A stretch of 64,000 bases of DNA from Sutcliffiella horikoshii. GTDB taxonomy: Bacteria > Bacillota > Bacilli > Bacillales > Bacillaceae_I. Made by a program: the position numbers and the translations under genes. Positions within the stretch are counted from its first letter, which is position 1; each line of letters opens with the position of its first letter. The DNA lies in NCBI RefSeq assembly GCF_002157855.1, contig NZ_CP020880.1, positions 2,356,001 to 2,420,000 on the forward strand. Reading direction: 5' to 3'. The notes under the pieces were generated by a model. That model was not told the origin of the DNA and made no database searches. It saw only the letters and a list, made by a program, of their open reading frames with translations. Positions 18,392 to 27,879 of the stretch are shown here, piece by piece.

Positions 18392-19323
18392 TATTCCACA
18401 CCCTTTGTAATTTCTAAGAAGATATCTTCCAGGTTCGATTCTTCTTGACTTAAACTAAGAATCATCAAACCAGAATCTAATGCTTTCTTTAACAAATCAA
18501 CTTGTTCCTCGTCGGTCCCTTCAAATGAGAAGGAGAGGAGATTTTCTCGTTGTTCGCTTAGTTGAATGTTGGAAACACTAGGTATATCTTCAAAAAACCT
18601 GATGGCTTTATCAATATCTTTAAGAATGAGTACTTTCAGGACCTTATTGGCTTGAAGTTGTTGATGGATTTCTTCCACTCTTCCTGTAGCAACAAGCTTC
18701 CCGCCATTAATGACGCCAATTTCGTCACACATCTCCGCAAGTTCTGGCAGGATATGAGAAGAAATCATGATGGTTTTCCCCATGCTTTTCAATTCCCTCA
18801 ATATTTCCCTCATTTCAATCCTTGCCCTTGGATCCAGTCCTGATGCCGGTTCATCCAAAATTAATACTTCCGGGTCGTGAATCAATGCTCTTGCAAGACA
18901 AAGACGTTGCTTCATCCCCCTTGACAACACATCTACGTAAGCATCTTTCTTATCTGTCAGATTTACAAGCTCTAGAAGCTGAGGAATCAGCTTCTGTCTT
19001 TCTTCTAAAGGAATTCCATAACTTGCTCCATAAAAGTCCAAATATTCATCTGTTTTGAACTGGTCATAAACCCCAAAGAAATCAGGCATATACCCAATAT
19101 ACTTCCGAACCATTTTTGGATTTTTCGTCACATCATATCCGTTTACAAAAGCAGTCCCGGATGTAGGTGCAAGAAGGGTAGATAGGATGGAAAATGTGGT
19201 AGATTTTCCAGCTCCATTGTGTCCGACAAACCCAAATACTGTACCTTTATCAACCTTTAAATTTAACGAATCCAATGCTGTAAATTTACCATATTTTTTT
19301 GTAAGATTAATGGTCTCTATCAT
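18391..19323 (-). CDS. ABC transporter ATP-binding protein
   Basis: 310 residues. Walker A GHNGAGKST, signature LSRGMKQRL, Walker B VLILDEPASGLDP, H-loop ISSHIL. The C-terminal 90 residues form the accessory domain of the CcmA/NatA-type exporters. It partners with the ABC-2 permease encoded one base downstream. Overlaps the preceding gene by four bases (ATGA). Confidence 0.94.
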   Translation of the reverse strand: MIETINLTKKYGKFTALDSLNLKVDKGTVFGFVGHNGAGKSTTFSILSTLLAPTSGTAFVNGYDVTKNPKMVRKYIGYMPDFFGVYDQFKTDEYLDFYGASYGIPLEERQKLIPQLLELVNLTDKKDAYVDVLSRGMKQRLCLARALIHDPEVLILDEPASGLDPRARIEMREILRELKSMGKTIMISSHILPELAEMCDEIGVINGGKLVATGRVEEIHQQLQANKVLKVLILKDIDKAIRFFEDIPSVSNIQLSEQRENLLSFSFEGTDEEQVDLLKKALDSGLMILSLSQEESNLEDIFLEITKGVE

Positions 19324-21761
19324 TCTTTTAACGCTCCTTCTACCTGTACTCCCGGTACTTGTATATCTCTGTCATAATTATTTGGTATCGTTACACGAAC
19401 TGTTATACTCCCCTGTTCATCGAAATAATCAGCGAGGTTTCCTTCCAAAGTGACAGATCCTTTATTTTCAAGAAGTTCCGCTTCTCTCGTCTTTTGATTG
19501 AATATAAAGTATTCTACGTTACCGTCTCTTGTACGAAGTTTTAGTTTTACTTCCTTTAATTCATCTTTCGTCATATCCACCATATCAGGAAGGTTGTAGA
19601 TAAAGTCATACGTCCCGCCACCAAGGTATACATATGGCTCGCCGAAATCCAGTCCGTTATGATGGACCATGCCTGTTTCACCTTCTGTCACTGCAAGGTT
19701 AGGAGACAAATGTTCTTCTGTAAAACTAAAGCTTCCTCCACCTGAATTAGTGATTGTAACTGGTAAAACCACAAGATGAGAGGCGTTTGATTTTCCGGAT
19801 TTACCGTCCACCTTCGTCCCCATTACTCCTTCTGTTACATAACCAACCAATAAAGGTTGAGAGGCGATAGAGAAAATATCTTTTCTATTGACAAGTAAGT
19901 CCAGCATTTGGAACTTTTTGTAGTCTTCAAGTTCATCTTTTTCAATTTGATTAGCTCCAGGACCTTGATTATAATAACTTTGGAAATTCGGAAATGCCTT
20001 AGTAGCAGAAGTGCTGCTTGGAGCAGTCAAAGCATTGGCAATGTTCCCCCCAGACACCTCATATTCCAGTTTTACGGATTCACCTGCTTTAATATCTCCA
20101 AGTGCTTCAGAGTCGCGACCTGATAAAAGAAAAGCATCCTTTAACTCATACTGCATCTGATTGGATATGGTACCTTGTACTTTGCCGTCTTTTATAGAAA
20201 GGGCATGATCTATTTTCCCTAGTGACAAGGCATTAACGTTACCAATACTTGTACGCGTTGACCAATACTCCACATCATTGAAAGTGATTTCTGTCCCTTT
20301 AGATAAAGAACTGACGTATGCATAGTTCTTCATTAATTCGAAATTGTCATTATAACCGTATGTCATCGGGAAAAGCGTTGTATTTTCTCCCGTTTCCATT
20401 TTGTAATCGCCGCCACTATTAGTAAGAATGCTAGCTACTCCATAGCCACTGGCAGTTGCCGTCTCATTGTCCAAAAGAAGTATACTTGCTTCATTCACTT
20501 GTGTTCCTGAAATTCTGTCCTTCGCACCAATTCCGAAGACAGCAATACTTGTAAAGATAGCTACAGTTGGAATAATCCACCATGCCTGTTCACGTTTGTC
20601 TGTTCTTTTCAAAATAATATACAGAACCGGAATTACTAAGATTAAATATATTGCAAACGCTCCTATTAAAAGTGGTACCGAAACGATAGAACCTGGAAAC
20701 GCTTCGCCTATGGGACTTAATTGGTGACTTAGTTCTTCCATGACAGGCATTTTATGGTAGTTCGGACTCTTGGATGTAACCTTTTGAAGAACGCTCCCCC
20801 ACCAAGTATTTATTTCACTCCATTCTCCAAAAAGAGGAGAAGCCAAGTTACTTGCTATTTGGGTCACTGTTCCCGTCCCTGCGTTCATCATAAGAACAAG
20901 CGGCGTATTTCCATCCTTTGTCAATACAGTTGTATCTTCTATTAATAGATCACCAGTGAATACAGGAAGATCTGGAAAACTACTTTCTTTATTCAATTTT
21001 AAAAGGGATGTTTCATCTGTAGGATCTAAAAGCTGAAACTCCTGCAGTTCCCCTAAATCTTGACTAAGGCCTACCTTTGTATCAAACATCAAAGAACCAC
21101 CGTTATTTACCCAGTCTTTAATAGCTTGTTGCTGCTGAGCTGTAAGTGTGGCCAGTGGGAAATCGTGAACCAAAAGAATATCAAACATTTCCAGTCCATA
21201 TGATTCATTGGGAATGTTCTCACTGCCGATGTTTAGCAATTCCATACTTTCATTTTGATACTTTACTAGTTTCAAGAAGTTGACGGCATCATGTTTATTG
21301 CTGAGTACTCCTAGTACCACTCTGTTATCTCCGATATATCTTGGTTGAGCATTTGCATTACCTTTTATCTTTACTTCTTTTCCTTTTTCTACTCCGCCTT
21401 CATAAAAACTGACAAAGTTATTCCTTGTCCCTGAGTAGTTATAAGACATATGATCAGAGGTCCCTTTAACTGCTAGTTCCAACGTTTTGGATCCTCCTGC
21501 TTCTAACTCAACCGGAATGACATAACTTCCGGACATATTATATGTAGGGCTTGAGAATACGACGATATCACCTTTAATCGCATCCCCTTTATTCACCACT
21601 TCAATCCTGATCGGATGACCCTTGCCCATTTGAACTTTGTTATCTACACCGAATTCCACTTTCACTTCCAAGTTTGTTTCTGCGCTTGAAAATGACGGAT
21701 ATAAAAATAGACCGATCACCATCAATAACAAACATTTTTTAACTAACAACAATGCTTTCAC
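19320..21761 (-). CDS. Secreted/membrane large protein with glutamine-amidotransferase-like domain, first gene of operon
   Basis: About 813 residues from GTG 21761, which follows AGGGGGA; a TTG 24 bases upstream is in frame but worse placed. A signal peptide (KALLLVKKCLLLMVIGLFLYP..SSA) leads to a beta-sandwich. An amidotransferase-like fold follows (DNRVVLGVLSNKHDAVNFLK; LLVHDFPLATLTAQQQQAIKDWVNNGG without the typical Cys triad visible). Two helices near residues 375-425 then precede a C-terminal beta-rich domain. Similar GldG-like proteins accompany ABC exporters in gliding and envelope systems. It is predicted to be mostly outside the membrane. Function unknown. Confidence 0.83.
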   Translation of the reverse strand: MKALLLVKKCLLLMVIGLFLYPSFSSAETNLEVKVEFGVDNKVQMGKGHPIRIEVVNKGDAIKGDIVVFSSPTYNMSGSYVIPVELEAGGSKTLELAVKGTSDHMSYNYSGTRNNFVSFYEGGVEKGKEVKIKGNANAQPRYIGDNRVVLGVLSNKHDAVNFLKLVKYQNESMELLNIGSENIPNESYGLEMFDILLVHDFPLATLTAQQQQAIKDWVNNGGSLMFDTKVGLSQDLGELQEFQLLDPTDETSLLKLNKESSFPDLPVFTGDLLIEDTTVLTKDGNTPLVLMMNAGTGTVTQIASNLASPLFGEWSEINTWWGSVLQKVTSKSPNYHKMPVMEELSHQLSPIGEAFPGSIVSVPLLIGAFAIYLILVIPVLYIILKRTDKREQAWWIIPTVAIFTSIAVFGIGAKDRISGTQVNEASILLLDNETATASGYGVASILTNSGGDYKMETGENTTLFPMTYGYNDNFELMKNYAYVSSLSKGTEITFNDVEYWSTRTSIGNVNALSLGKIDHALSIKDGKVQGTISNQMQYELKDAFLLSGRDSEALGDIKAGESVKLEYEVSGGNIANALTAPSSTSATKAFPNFQSYYNQGPGANQIEKDELEDYKKFQMLDLLVNRKDIFSIASQPLLVGYVTEGVMGTKVDGKSGKSNASHLVVLPVTITNSGGGSFSFTEEHLSPNLAVTEGETGMVHHNGLDFGEPYVYLGGGTYDFIYNLPDMVDMTKDELKEVKLKLRTRDGNVEYFIFNQKTREAELLENKGSVTLEGNLADYFDEQGSITVRVTIPNNYDRDIQVPGVQVEGALKE

Positions 21762-21819
21762 ATTTTTTCCCCCTAAATGTAACAAACTCTCTTCTCTATA
21801 TTTAAATAACTATCTCTTA

Positions 21820-21846
21820 GACGTACCCTTATAGGAAAAAGTTTCA
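21820..21846 (-). promoter_or_regulatory. ECF-sigma-type promoter of the MoxR/VWA operon
   Basis: Read on the minus strand: TGAAAC (21841-21846), 17-base spacer, CGTC (21820-21823). This matches the B. subtilis SigW/SigM/SigX consensus (TGAAAC-N16/17-CGT[AC]), closest to SigM. It lies just after the gerC terminator and about 55 bases before the first start codon. It implies control by envelope stress. Confidence 0.75.
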
Positions 21847-21854
21847 AATTTAAT

Positions 21855-21883
21855 AAAAAAGAAGGGATTTTGTCCCTTCTTTT
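21855..21883 (-). terminator. Terminator of ger operon
   Basis: AAAAGAAGGGA / TCCCTTCTTTT with a five-base loop and T-tract on the minus strand. Confidence 0.9.
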
Positions 21884-23006
21884 AATCCATCACGCCGGTG
21901 CGTAAGATTTCGACATCAATTTTCACTTTAAACTCTGCGTTCTGATAATGTTCTCTCCATTCCTCTTTGCTGAATGAGTCATACCCTACTTCTGCTCGAT
22001 AATAATTACCAAATCCAATAGGATCTGCGCCCATCTCTTTGCTTTTATTGAGTACCTCTATTAATTGCCCTTCCATGTCTTTTCCTATAGTCTCTTCCAT
22101 TCTCTTTATGGCTTCGGGATTACCTAAATCATAGTTTTCTGATATCTCTTGCATTCGGGTTTTTATTTTAATGGTTATTGAAAATGATGGGGTTTGTTTA
22201 TCTTGCAACTTTATGTCAGTATCGCTCCTAAGATGATCAAGTGATAGATATACACTTTCCTCTTGTTTATTGTTACTTGAAAGAATAAACTCCTTAACCT
22301 TTTCTTTAGGAAGAATTACTTCCGTACTCCCCGCCTCAAAAGGATCCAACAACAGCTTCAAATAAAAAGAATCACTGCTATCTATTTGACCTACTACCTT
22401 ATCTTCTTGAAATAGTGAAATACCTTCGATAATAATTGTTCCGTCTTTGAAATTTAATAAAGGAAGAACTGGATCACGTCCTTCACTGTAATAACACTGC
22501 ATAAACTCATGCAAAGTTGGAGAAAGCAGCGAATCCGCTTCTACGTTTTGAGTAATCATGTCATATAAAAAAGTACCAGCATTAGTTACATCTTCTGATT
22601 CTTGAGAGAGTTGAAGAAGGTCATATGCCTGTGGTTTACTTACCGCAAGATAAGACATCGTTCCAACTTCCGAATCTCGAGATAAGGTATCAATAATTGA
22701 TATTATTCCACCTTTCGCTAACTCCTCTCCATAAATCGCCACCCTCAATTGCCCAGATACTAGTCTCCTACTTGAAGCCAAGTTTTCTTTTTGGCGCACT
22801 CCTTTACTCGTGTGTGCTAGGGATGTGACCATTTTCGTATTATTTGGATGCAAGGGGTCGAATTCATAATAGATGATGGAACCTTTTAACATCCCATCCT
22901 CATTATCATAACCGACAGCTGTCACTAACCCGAGTTCCTCTAGTTGTTTTGGGGTGACACAACCACTTAAGATGAAAAATAAACAAATCCAAATAACTTT
23001 TATCAT
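21882..23006 (-). CDS. gerC: Spore germination lipoprotein, Ger(x)C family
   Basis: 374 residues. Signal peptide with lipobox FILSGC, so the protein is lipid-anchored on the outer face of the spore inner membrane. GerC hallmarks are the N-terminal ELGLVTAVGYD segment and C-terminal domain with RAEVGYDSFSKEEW. Third gene of an A-B-C germinant receptor operon; it overlaps gerB by four bases. A forespore (SigG) promoter is expected but I could not identify one securely. Confidence 0.93.
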   Translation of the reverse strand: MIKVIWICLFFILSGCVTPKQLEELGLVTAVGYDNEDGMLKGSIIYYEFDPLHPNNTKMVTSLAHTSKGVRQKENLASSRRLVSGQLRVAIYGEELAKGGIISIIDTLSRDSEVGTMSYLAVSKPQAYDLLQLSQESEDVTNAGTFLYDMITQNVEADSLLSPTLHEFMQCYYSEGRDPVLPLLNFKDGTIIIEGISLFQEDKVVGQIDSSDSFYLKLLLDPFEAGSTEVILPKEKVKEFILSSNNKQEESVYLSLDHLRSDTDIKLQDKQTPSFSITIKIKTRMQEISENYDLGNPEAIKRMEETIGKDMEGQLIEVLNKSKEMGADPIGFGNYYRAEVGYDSFSKEEWREHYQNAEFKVKIDVEILRTGVMD

Positions 23007-24112
23007 CTAGACTTGTCCCCACCTTTCGTTTTTTTCCAGATCCATACAATCACAGCTAGGGGAATGGGATAGACGAAAATCGAATAAAACCCAAACAATC
23101 CTACAAAATCAACAAATTCATTGATGTTGGCGCGTTTTTGAAAAAAACTGGAACATATCAAGACAAATACACTAGTGATGATGACAAAGCTTTTCTGCCT
23201 TCGGTTAAAAATTCTCTTTAAACCTTTTGAAGCAGCCCAAAGCATAAACAGTGTATTAGGCAGAATGATGACAAGCCATAAAGACACTGCCAGAAATTCA
23301 AATCTTTCCAGGTTTGGAAACTGAACTATTTTAAACATCGACAGTGTTGCCCATATAGTTTTTTCGAGTTGCTCGCCGCTATAATATCCCACTGCAACAA
23401 CGGTAACGGCAAAAATTAGAGCGAATGTGAAAAAAACTCCGAGTTGAGCGTATTTATGCACTCTCTGTTTGTCACGAATATATGGGTAAACGAATAACAA
23501 CATCTCCAACCCTAAAACTGTGAAAGAAGTCTTATATGCACCTAACAGCAATTCCTTTGGAGAAGCTTCCAAGATTGGGAAAAAATTAGTCCAATCCATG
23601 TATCGCACAGGTACTACTAACATGAAGATGAGCCAAATAGTTAAAAAAAATCCTAAAAAACTTACTCCAACGATGGTCTTAATTCCTCCATATACTCCAT
23701 AAATGGAAATCAAGAGTAATATTAAGACAATCGCCCATGTTTCTAAATCTGGAAAAATCCAAGCCTGTACAATTTCCGTATAGCCTAAAAGAATCGCCAT
23801 CAGACCAGCTAAAAGATAGAGAACTATAATAAAATTAACTATGTTCCCTATCCACTTTCCAAATAGTAACTTATGTATTTGAAACAAGTCTTTCGTTTCA
23901 AAAGTTTTGAGTATATAACACATAGCATAAACAACTACTGCCATCCCTATATAGCTGATGATGATGGATATCCACGCATCCTGGCCAGCTTCAAGGAAGA
24001 TGATACGTTGTATACCAGCGATTCCAACACCTGTTTGGTTTGTGTGGACAATAAAGAACACCAAATATGCAGATAGTACGACAGAATTCTTCTTATTAGC
24101 AGTATTCATCAT
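23003..24112 (-). CDS. gerB: Germinant receptor B subunit (GerAB/APC-like permease)
   Basis: 369 residues, about ten membrane helices. It belongs to the spore germination permease family related to amino-acid/polyamine transporters, the subunit that binds the small-molecule germinant. Motifs include HTNQTGVGIAGIQR at the first helix. ATG 24112 is preceded by AAGGTG; a second ATG follows directly. Located between gerA and gerC. Confidence 0.93.
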   Translation of the reverse strand: MMNTANKKNSVVLSAYLVFFIVHTNQTGVGIAGIQRIIFLEAGQDAWISIIISYIGMAVVVYAMCYILKTFETKDLFQIHKLLFGKWIGNIVNFIIVLYLLAGLMAILLGYTEIVQAWIFPDLETWAIVLILLLISIYGVYGGIKTIVGVSFLGFFLTIWLIFMLVVPVRYMDWTNFFPILEASPKELLLGAYKTSFTVLGLEMLLFVYPYIRDKQRVHKYAQLGVFFTFALIFAVTVVAVGYYSGEQLEKTIWATLSMFKIVQFPNLERFEFLAVSLWLVIILPNTLFMLWAASKGLKRIFNRRQKSFVIITSVFVLICSSFFQKRANINEFVDFVGLFGFYSIFVYPIPLAVIVWIWKKTKGGDKSR

Positions 24113-24121
24113 TACTTCACC

Positions 24122-25594
24122 TTATTCATCTATGTCCTGGGATCTTTGATGACGAAAAGAAAAAAATCCTTTCTTATCCGGATTGGTCCTTAATAGATGG
24201 ATTGGCATCCGAAAAATGGTATTTAATGCATGCTCTTTATCGAATGGATAAATAGGTTTAAGATATGGCACGCCAATGCTTGTCAAGCGAATTAAGTGAA
24301 TGAGTAAAAAACATAGCCCAAGACTTATCCCAATTCCTCCCCATATACCTGCTAGAATTAAAATTGGAAATCTTATCACCCTCACTGCAGTACCCATTAA
24401 ATAACTTGGTGCAGTAAAGGAACCAAGAGCGCTTAGAGCTACAACGATAATGAGAATATTACTAGTAAATCCTGCTTCCACCGCTGCTTGTCCTAGTACA
24501 ATACCTCCAACTATACCCATTGTTTGCCCCACTTTAGTAGGTAGCCGGGCTCCTGCTTCTCTAAGCAATTCAATCATTATTTCTAATAATAATGCTTCAA
24601 AAATAGGAGTAAACGGTACTTTTGATCTTGATTCCCCAAGGGAAACCAACAATGTAGACGGGATCATTTCATAATGGTATGTAATGATGGCAACATATGC
24701 TGGAGTAAGAATAACAGAAAGAAACATGGTCAAATATCGTAAGAACCTGATAAAACTTCCCATGTTCCAACGCATATAAACATCTTCTGTCGATTCAAAG
24801 AAATTAAAAAGTGAAGCAGGTCCAAGCAGTACCATCGGACTCCTGTCCACAAATACTGCAACCATTCCTCTTTCTACGCTGTATGTCACCCTATCAGGCA
24901 GCTCTGTTTGAACATACTGCGGAAAGATGGAATAGCTGTTGTCCTCAATTAATTGAGCCAACACAGAAGTATCAAGAATATCATTTACTTGTAACGAGTT
25001 AATTTGACTCCGAATTGATTGGATTATTTCCTCGTCTGCCATCCCTTTTAAGTAAACGATTCTTATTTCCGCCTCATTCTTTTTGCCTACAGTCAATTTT
25101 TCTGTACAAAGGTCTTCAGAGATTATATTTTGTCTAATAATACTAATATTTGTACTTAATGATTCAGTAAAGGAAATTTTCGGACCAAAAACAAGCGATT
25201 CAGTTTCTGCTTTTTCTAAACCTCTCTCAACTTTTTTTTCTAAGTTGATTAATAATCCTTTCTCAGCATTTGGGGAAAATAAAAAGATATTTCCCTCCAA
25301 TAACTTATAGGTTATTTCTTCCATATCATCTGTCAATTTGGCCAAAGTGGTTGGCAATTGATAAATTAACTTTTTAAAGTCTACAGAACTCTCTTTAGTA
25401 TTGTTTATAATAGAAGGTAATATGGTTTGATTTAGCACAGTAAGATCAACAAGATTTTTCAGATAAATGAAAAGGATAGAGGAATCACCTCTTTTCATTT
25501 CATAGAAAAACAAATCAGGACTATTATGAAAGGTCTTTTTAAAATGTTCCTGAAGATCGCCTATATCGTATGTAGTGAGATTCCTTTTCTTCAT
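24122..25594 (-). CDS. gerA: Germinant receptor A subunit (GerAA/GerKA family)
   Basis: 490 residues from ATG 25594, which has GGAAGGGTGG upstream; an in-frame upstream extension of 29 codons has no ribosome site. N-terminal soluble domain (residues 1-270) and C-terminal five-helix membrane domain with conserved PDRVTYSVERGMVAVFVD and LREAGARLPTKVGQTMGIVGG. GerA subunits form the channel through which spores release ions on germination. First gene of the operon; the germinant of this receptor cannot be told from sequence. Confidence 0.95.
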   Translation of the reverse strand: MKKRNLTTYDIGDLQEHFKKTFHNSPDLFFYEMKRGDSSILFIYLKNLVDLTVLNQTILPSIINNTKESSVDFKKLIYQLPTTLAKLTDDMEEITYKLLEGNIFLFSPNAEKGLLINLEKKVERGLEKAETESLVFGPKISFTESLSTNISIIRQNIISEDLCTEKLTVGKKNEAEIRIVYLKGMADEEIIQSIRSQINSLQVNDILDTSVLAQLIEDNSYSIFPQYVQTELPDRVTYSVERGMVAVFVDRSPMVLLGPASLFNFFESTEDVYMRWNMGSFIRFLRYLTMFLSVILTPAYVAIITYHYEMIPSTLLVSLGESRSKVPFTPIFEALLLEIMIELLREAGARLPTKVGQTMGIVGGIVLGQAAVEAGFTSNILIIVVALSALGSFTAPSYLMGTAVRVIRFPILILAGIWGGIGISLGLCFLLIHLIRLTSIGVPYLKPIYPFDKEHALNTIFRMPIHLLRTNPDKKGFFSFRHQRSQDIDE

Positions 25595-25698
25595 ATGGAC
25601 CACCCTTCCAATTCCCCCATATATAAGTAGGCTTACCAACATATGATATTTTATGAAAATCTCTTGTATAAACTTGTTCATTTTTCTTCTTATAGAAA

Positions 25699-25730
25699 AA
25701 AACCGTACGCTTCTTTTAAGGTACGGTTTA
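25699..25730 (-). terminator. Terminator of nucleoside hydrolase gene
   Basis: AAACCGTAC / GTACGGTTT with a 12-base loop; the minus strand continues with TTTTTTTC. The stem begins in the stop codon. Confidence 0.85.
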
Positions 25731-26708
25731 TTGATTATTAAAATTATTTAATTCTAAGGTTAATACATCTATTACTCGATTTATAAATGAGGGGTAGTTG
25801 AATCCCATTGCTATTCGATGAACCGGATATTCAGCCAGTTGAACAAAATCACGAAAATCTCCAATTGTTTGCCCAAATGCTGAACCAGGAGATGTTACAA
25901 CCTTTACAGGTTTAATTTCATACACTATTTCACTTTCATTAAACACTCCCCATAAAGTGACTACATCATGTAATGGAGCACCTGGAATGGTTGGAATCTG
26001 TGATTTGTAGAATTGCCAATAGTAATCCATCATAGGTTTGATAATGGATCCTAATTGATTGTTTTTCTCCTTGTTTATTTCATCAATATCATTTACCATA
26101 TCCGCAGTCAAAATCGCTCTCTGTGTTACATTTAATGGGAAGATGGTTAAATTCTTTGCGAAATTTATAACAATATTGGCAGCGTATGGATCTCCAAATA
26201 TATTAGCCTCTGCAACTGGAGTAACGTTACCTGGAAAATTAAATGTACCTCCCATCACATATACTTCCCTTACCTTTGCTACCGTTTCCGGATAAAGAAT
26301 AAAAGAAGTAGCTAACGAGGTTAACCTTCCAACACAGACAATGGTTAAGTCGCCATCATATTTTTCTATAATGTCATAAATCTGATGAAAGTTTTCAAAG
26401 ACATCATCTCCCGGCTGAAAATCTTGAGACAGCACATATCCTCCAAAACCCTCAGGACCATGGACTTCAGGGTAATAGATAGGGGGTTCACCGATCATGG
26501 ACCTCTCCGCCCCTCCAATAAGCGGGACATCATATCTTCCAGTATTTCTTTGCAGATATCTTGCATTGCGGATAGCTGTTCTTTTATCAACGTTTCCGTA
26601 TTCCGCAACTATTCCAACAATCTCTATATTTTTCTCATAATAAGCATAAATGATTGCCATTATATCATCTATCCCAAAGTCAGCAAATAATAAGATTTTT
26701 TTCGTCAT
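25728..26708 (-). CDS. Inosine/uridine-preferring nucleoside hydrolase family protein
   Basis: 326 residues, IU-nucleoside hydrolase fold. The calcium/catalytic motif normally DxDPGxDD reads LFADFGIDD: the second Asp (general base, D10 in Crithidia enzyme) and the DD pair are kept, but the first Asp is Phe. The later VMGGTFN and C-terminal PLHDVVTLW (His/Asp) blocks are present. The enzyme cleaves the N-glycosidic bond of nucleosides to base and ribose. GGAGGG precedes the ATG. It lies directly upstream of gerA/B/C on the same strand with a terminator between. Confidence 0.88.
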   Translation of the reverse strand: MTKKILLFADFGIDDIMAIIYAYYEKNIEIVGIVAEYGNVDKRTAIRNARYLQRNTGRYDVPLIGGAERSMIGEPPIYYPEVHGPEGFGGYVLSQDFQPGDDVFENFHQIYDIIEKYDGDLTIVCVGRLTSLATSFILYPETVAKVREVYVMGGTFNFPGNVTPVAEANIFGDPYAANIVINFAKNLTIFPLNVTQRAILTADMVNDIDEINKEKNNQLGSIIKPMMDYYWQFYKSQIPTIPGAPLHDVVTLWGVFNESEIVYEIKPVKVVTSPGSAFGQTIGDFRDFVQLAEYPVHRIAMGFNYPSFINRVIDVLTLELNNFNNQ

Positions 26709-26842
26709 ATATATCCCTCCTCAAAGTAAGGGAGTCTTAATTATATTTATTTAGATTAAGACAAACCAAGACAAACATACAGGCACAAGGGACAAAGGGA
26801 GAATAGTCTACTAGTGATAAATTATGATAGGAGGAAGGAATC

Positions 26843-27103
26843 ATGTCTCAATTTTACAACCAGTGTCGTCGTTACCAAGGACAAAATGTCACGGTTAGAT
26901 GTCGTGACGGATCATCCCACCACGGAAGAATCGTCAGAGTATCTCCAAGCCACGTTTACATTCAACCAACAGGAAGAAATAGATTTGGTGGCTATGGCAT
27001 GGGCTTATGGGGTGGATATTATGGAGGATATGGATACAATCCTGTAGCAGTCCCTCTTGCATTCGTGACTGGTGTCGTTTTAGGCGGTTTATTATTCTGG
27101 TAA
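26843..27103 (+). CDS. Small protein with Sm-like N-terminus and hydrophobic C-terminus
   Basis: 86 residues. The first 45 (NVTVRCRDGSSHHGRIVRVSPSHVYI) have the beta-strand pattern of an LSm/SH3-like barrel. They are followed by a Gly/Tyr-rich stretch (FGGYGMGLWGGYYGGYGY) and a C-terminal hydrophobic helix (PLAFVTGVVLGGLLFW). GATAGGAGG lies upstream of the ATG. The composition resembles spore or surface proteins. No named family recognised. Confidence 0.75.
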   Translation: MSQFYNQCRRYQGQNVTVRCRDGSSHHGRIVRVSPSHVYIQPTGRNRFGGYGMGLWGGYYGGYGYNPVAVPLAFVTGVVLGGLLFW

Positions 27104-27226
27104 AAATATTATCATAACGGAATCTAATGTAAGTCCGTTTGCCCTCGTTCACAATTGTGTTAGATTTTTCTGTACTCCTCTATGGTATAGTATATTTGTA
27201 CAGTTTATGTGAACGAGGTGTGTTTT

Positions 27227-27742
27227 ATGAAAAAATTGGCATTAGTTGCTTCTTGTATGTTGGTTCTTACCGTAGGTTGTTCCAATACGGAAACACAAAA
27301 TAACGCTACACAACATAGTGAAGAACAACACCATCATAATGAGAAGCCATCCTTTTTCCAAGGAGACCTTAGGGAAGAAACAGCTTCTGTTAAAGAACTT
27401 CCTGCTTTTTTGAAGGACAAGCCTGAAGATATGCAACTTATCTATTCCGCAGCAGCACAGCATAAGGAAGTACTTGAATATATTCCATGTTATTGCGGAT
27501 GTGGCACTTCTGCTGGACACAAAAGCAGTTATAATTGCTTTGTCTACGAAAACAAAGAAGATGGTTCACTTGTGTGGGACGACCATGGTACCAGATGTGG
27601 AGTCTGTTTAGAGATTGCTGCTACTTCCGTGATGGAATATAGCAAAGGGAAAAGTGTAAAAGAAATTAGGCATATGATTGACGAAGCTTATAAAGAAGGT
27701 TATTCAACACCCACTCCAACACCAGAACCTGAGAACGGATAA
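27227..27742 (+). CDS. PCYCGC-motif lipoprotein
   Basis: 171 residues from ATG 27227, with GAGGTG upstream; an in-frame GTG 18 bases earlier is weaker. Signal peptide with lipobox VLTVGC. After a His-rich linker (EEQHHHNEKP) come the family signature PCYCGCG, GHKSSYNCF, and GTRCGVCLEIA, giving two CxC/CxxC metal-binding candidates. The C-terminal tail is a Thr/Pro repeat. The PCYCGC family is found in Firmicutes and some archaea with unproven function; thiol or metal (copper, haem) binding is likely from the residues. Confidence 0.88.
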   Translation: MKKLALVASCMLVLTVGCSNTETQNNATQHSEEQHHHNEKPSFFQGDLREETASVKELPAFLKDKPEDMQLIYSAAAQHKEVLEYIPCYCGCGTSAGHKSSYNCFVYENKEDGSLVWDDHGTRCGVCLEIAATSVMEYSKGKSVKEIRHMIDEAYKEGYSTPTPTPEPENG

Positions 27743-27767
27743 ACAAAATCGCTAACGCGAGCTAAAA

Positions 27768-27803
27768 CTACGTCCCAAGATCATAATCTCTTGGGACGTT
27801 TTC
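27768..27803 (+). terminator. Terminator after PCYCGC gene
   Basis: ACGTCCCAAGA / TCTTGGGACGT stem with an eight-base loop, then TTTCTCGGTTTT. Confidence 0.8.
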
Positions 27804-27879
27804 TCGGTTTTCGCATAGTTTTGAAGTATTGACCTTGGTCGGATCATCCCTTTGCGCTCATATTTGACTTTTTCAAAAA

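Noticed and set aside
27209-27226. Upstream GTG start for the PCYCGC lipoprotein
   Set aside because: It lies before a GAGGTG site that fits the later ATG, and would put extra residues ahead of the signal peptide.
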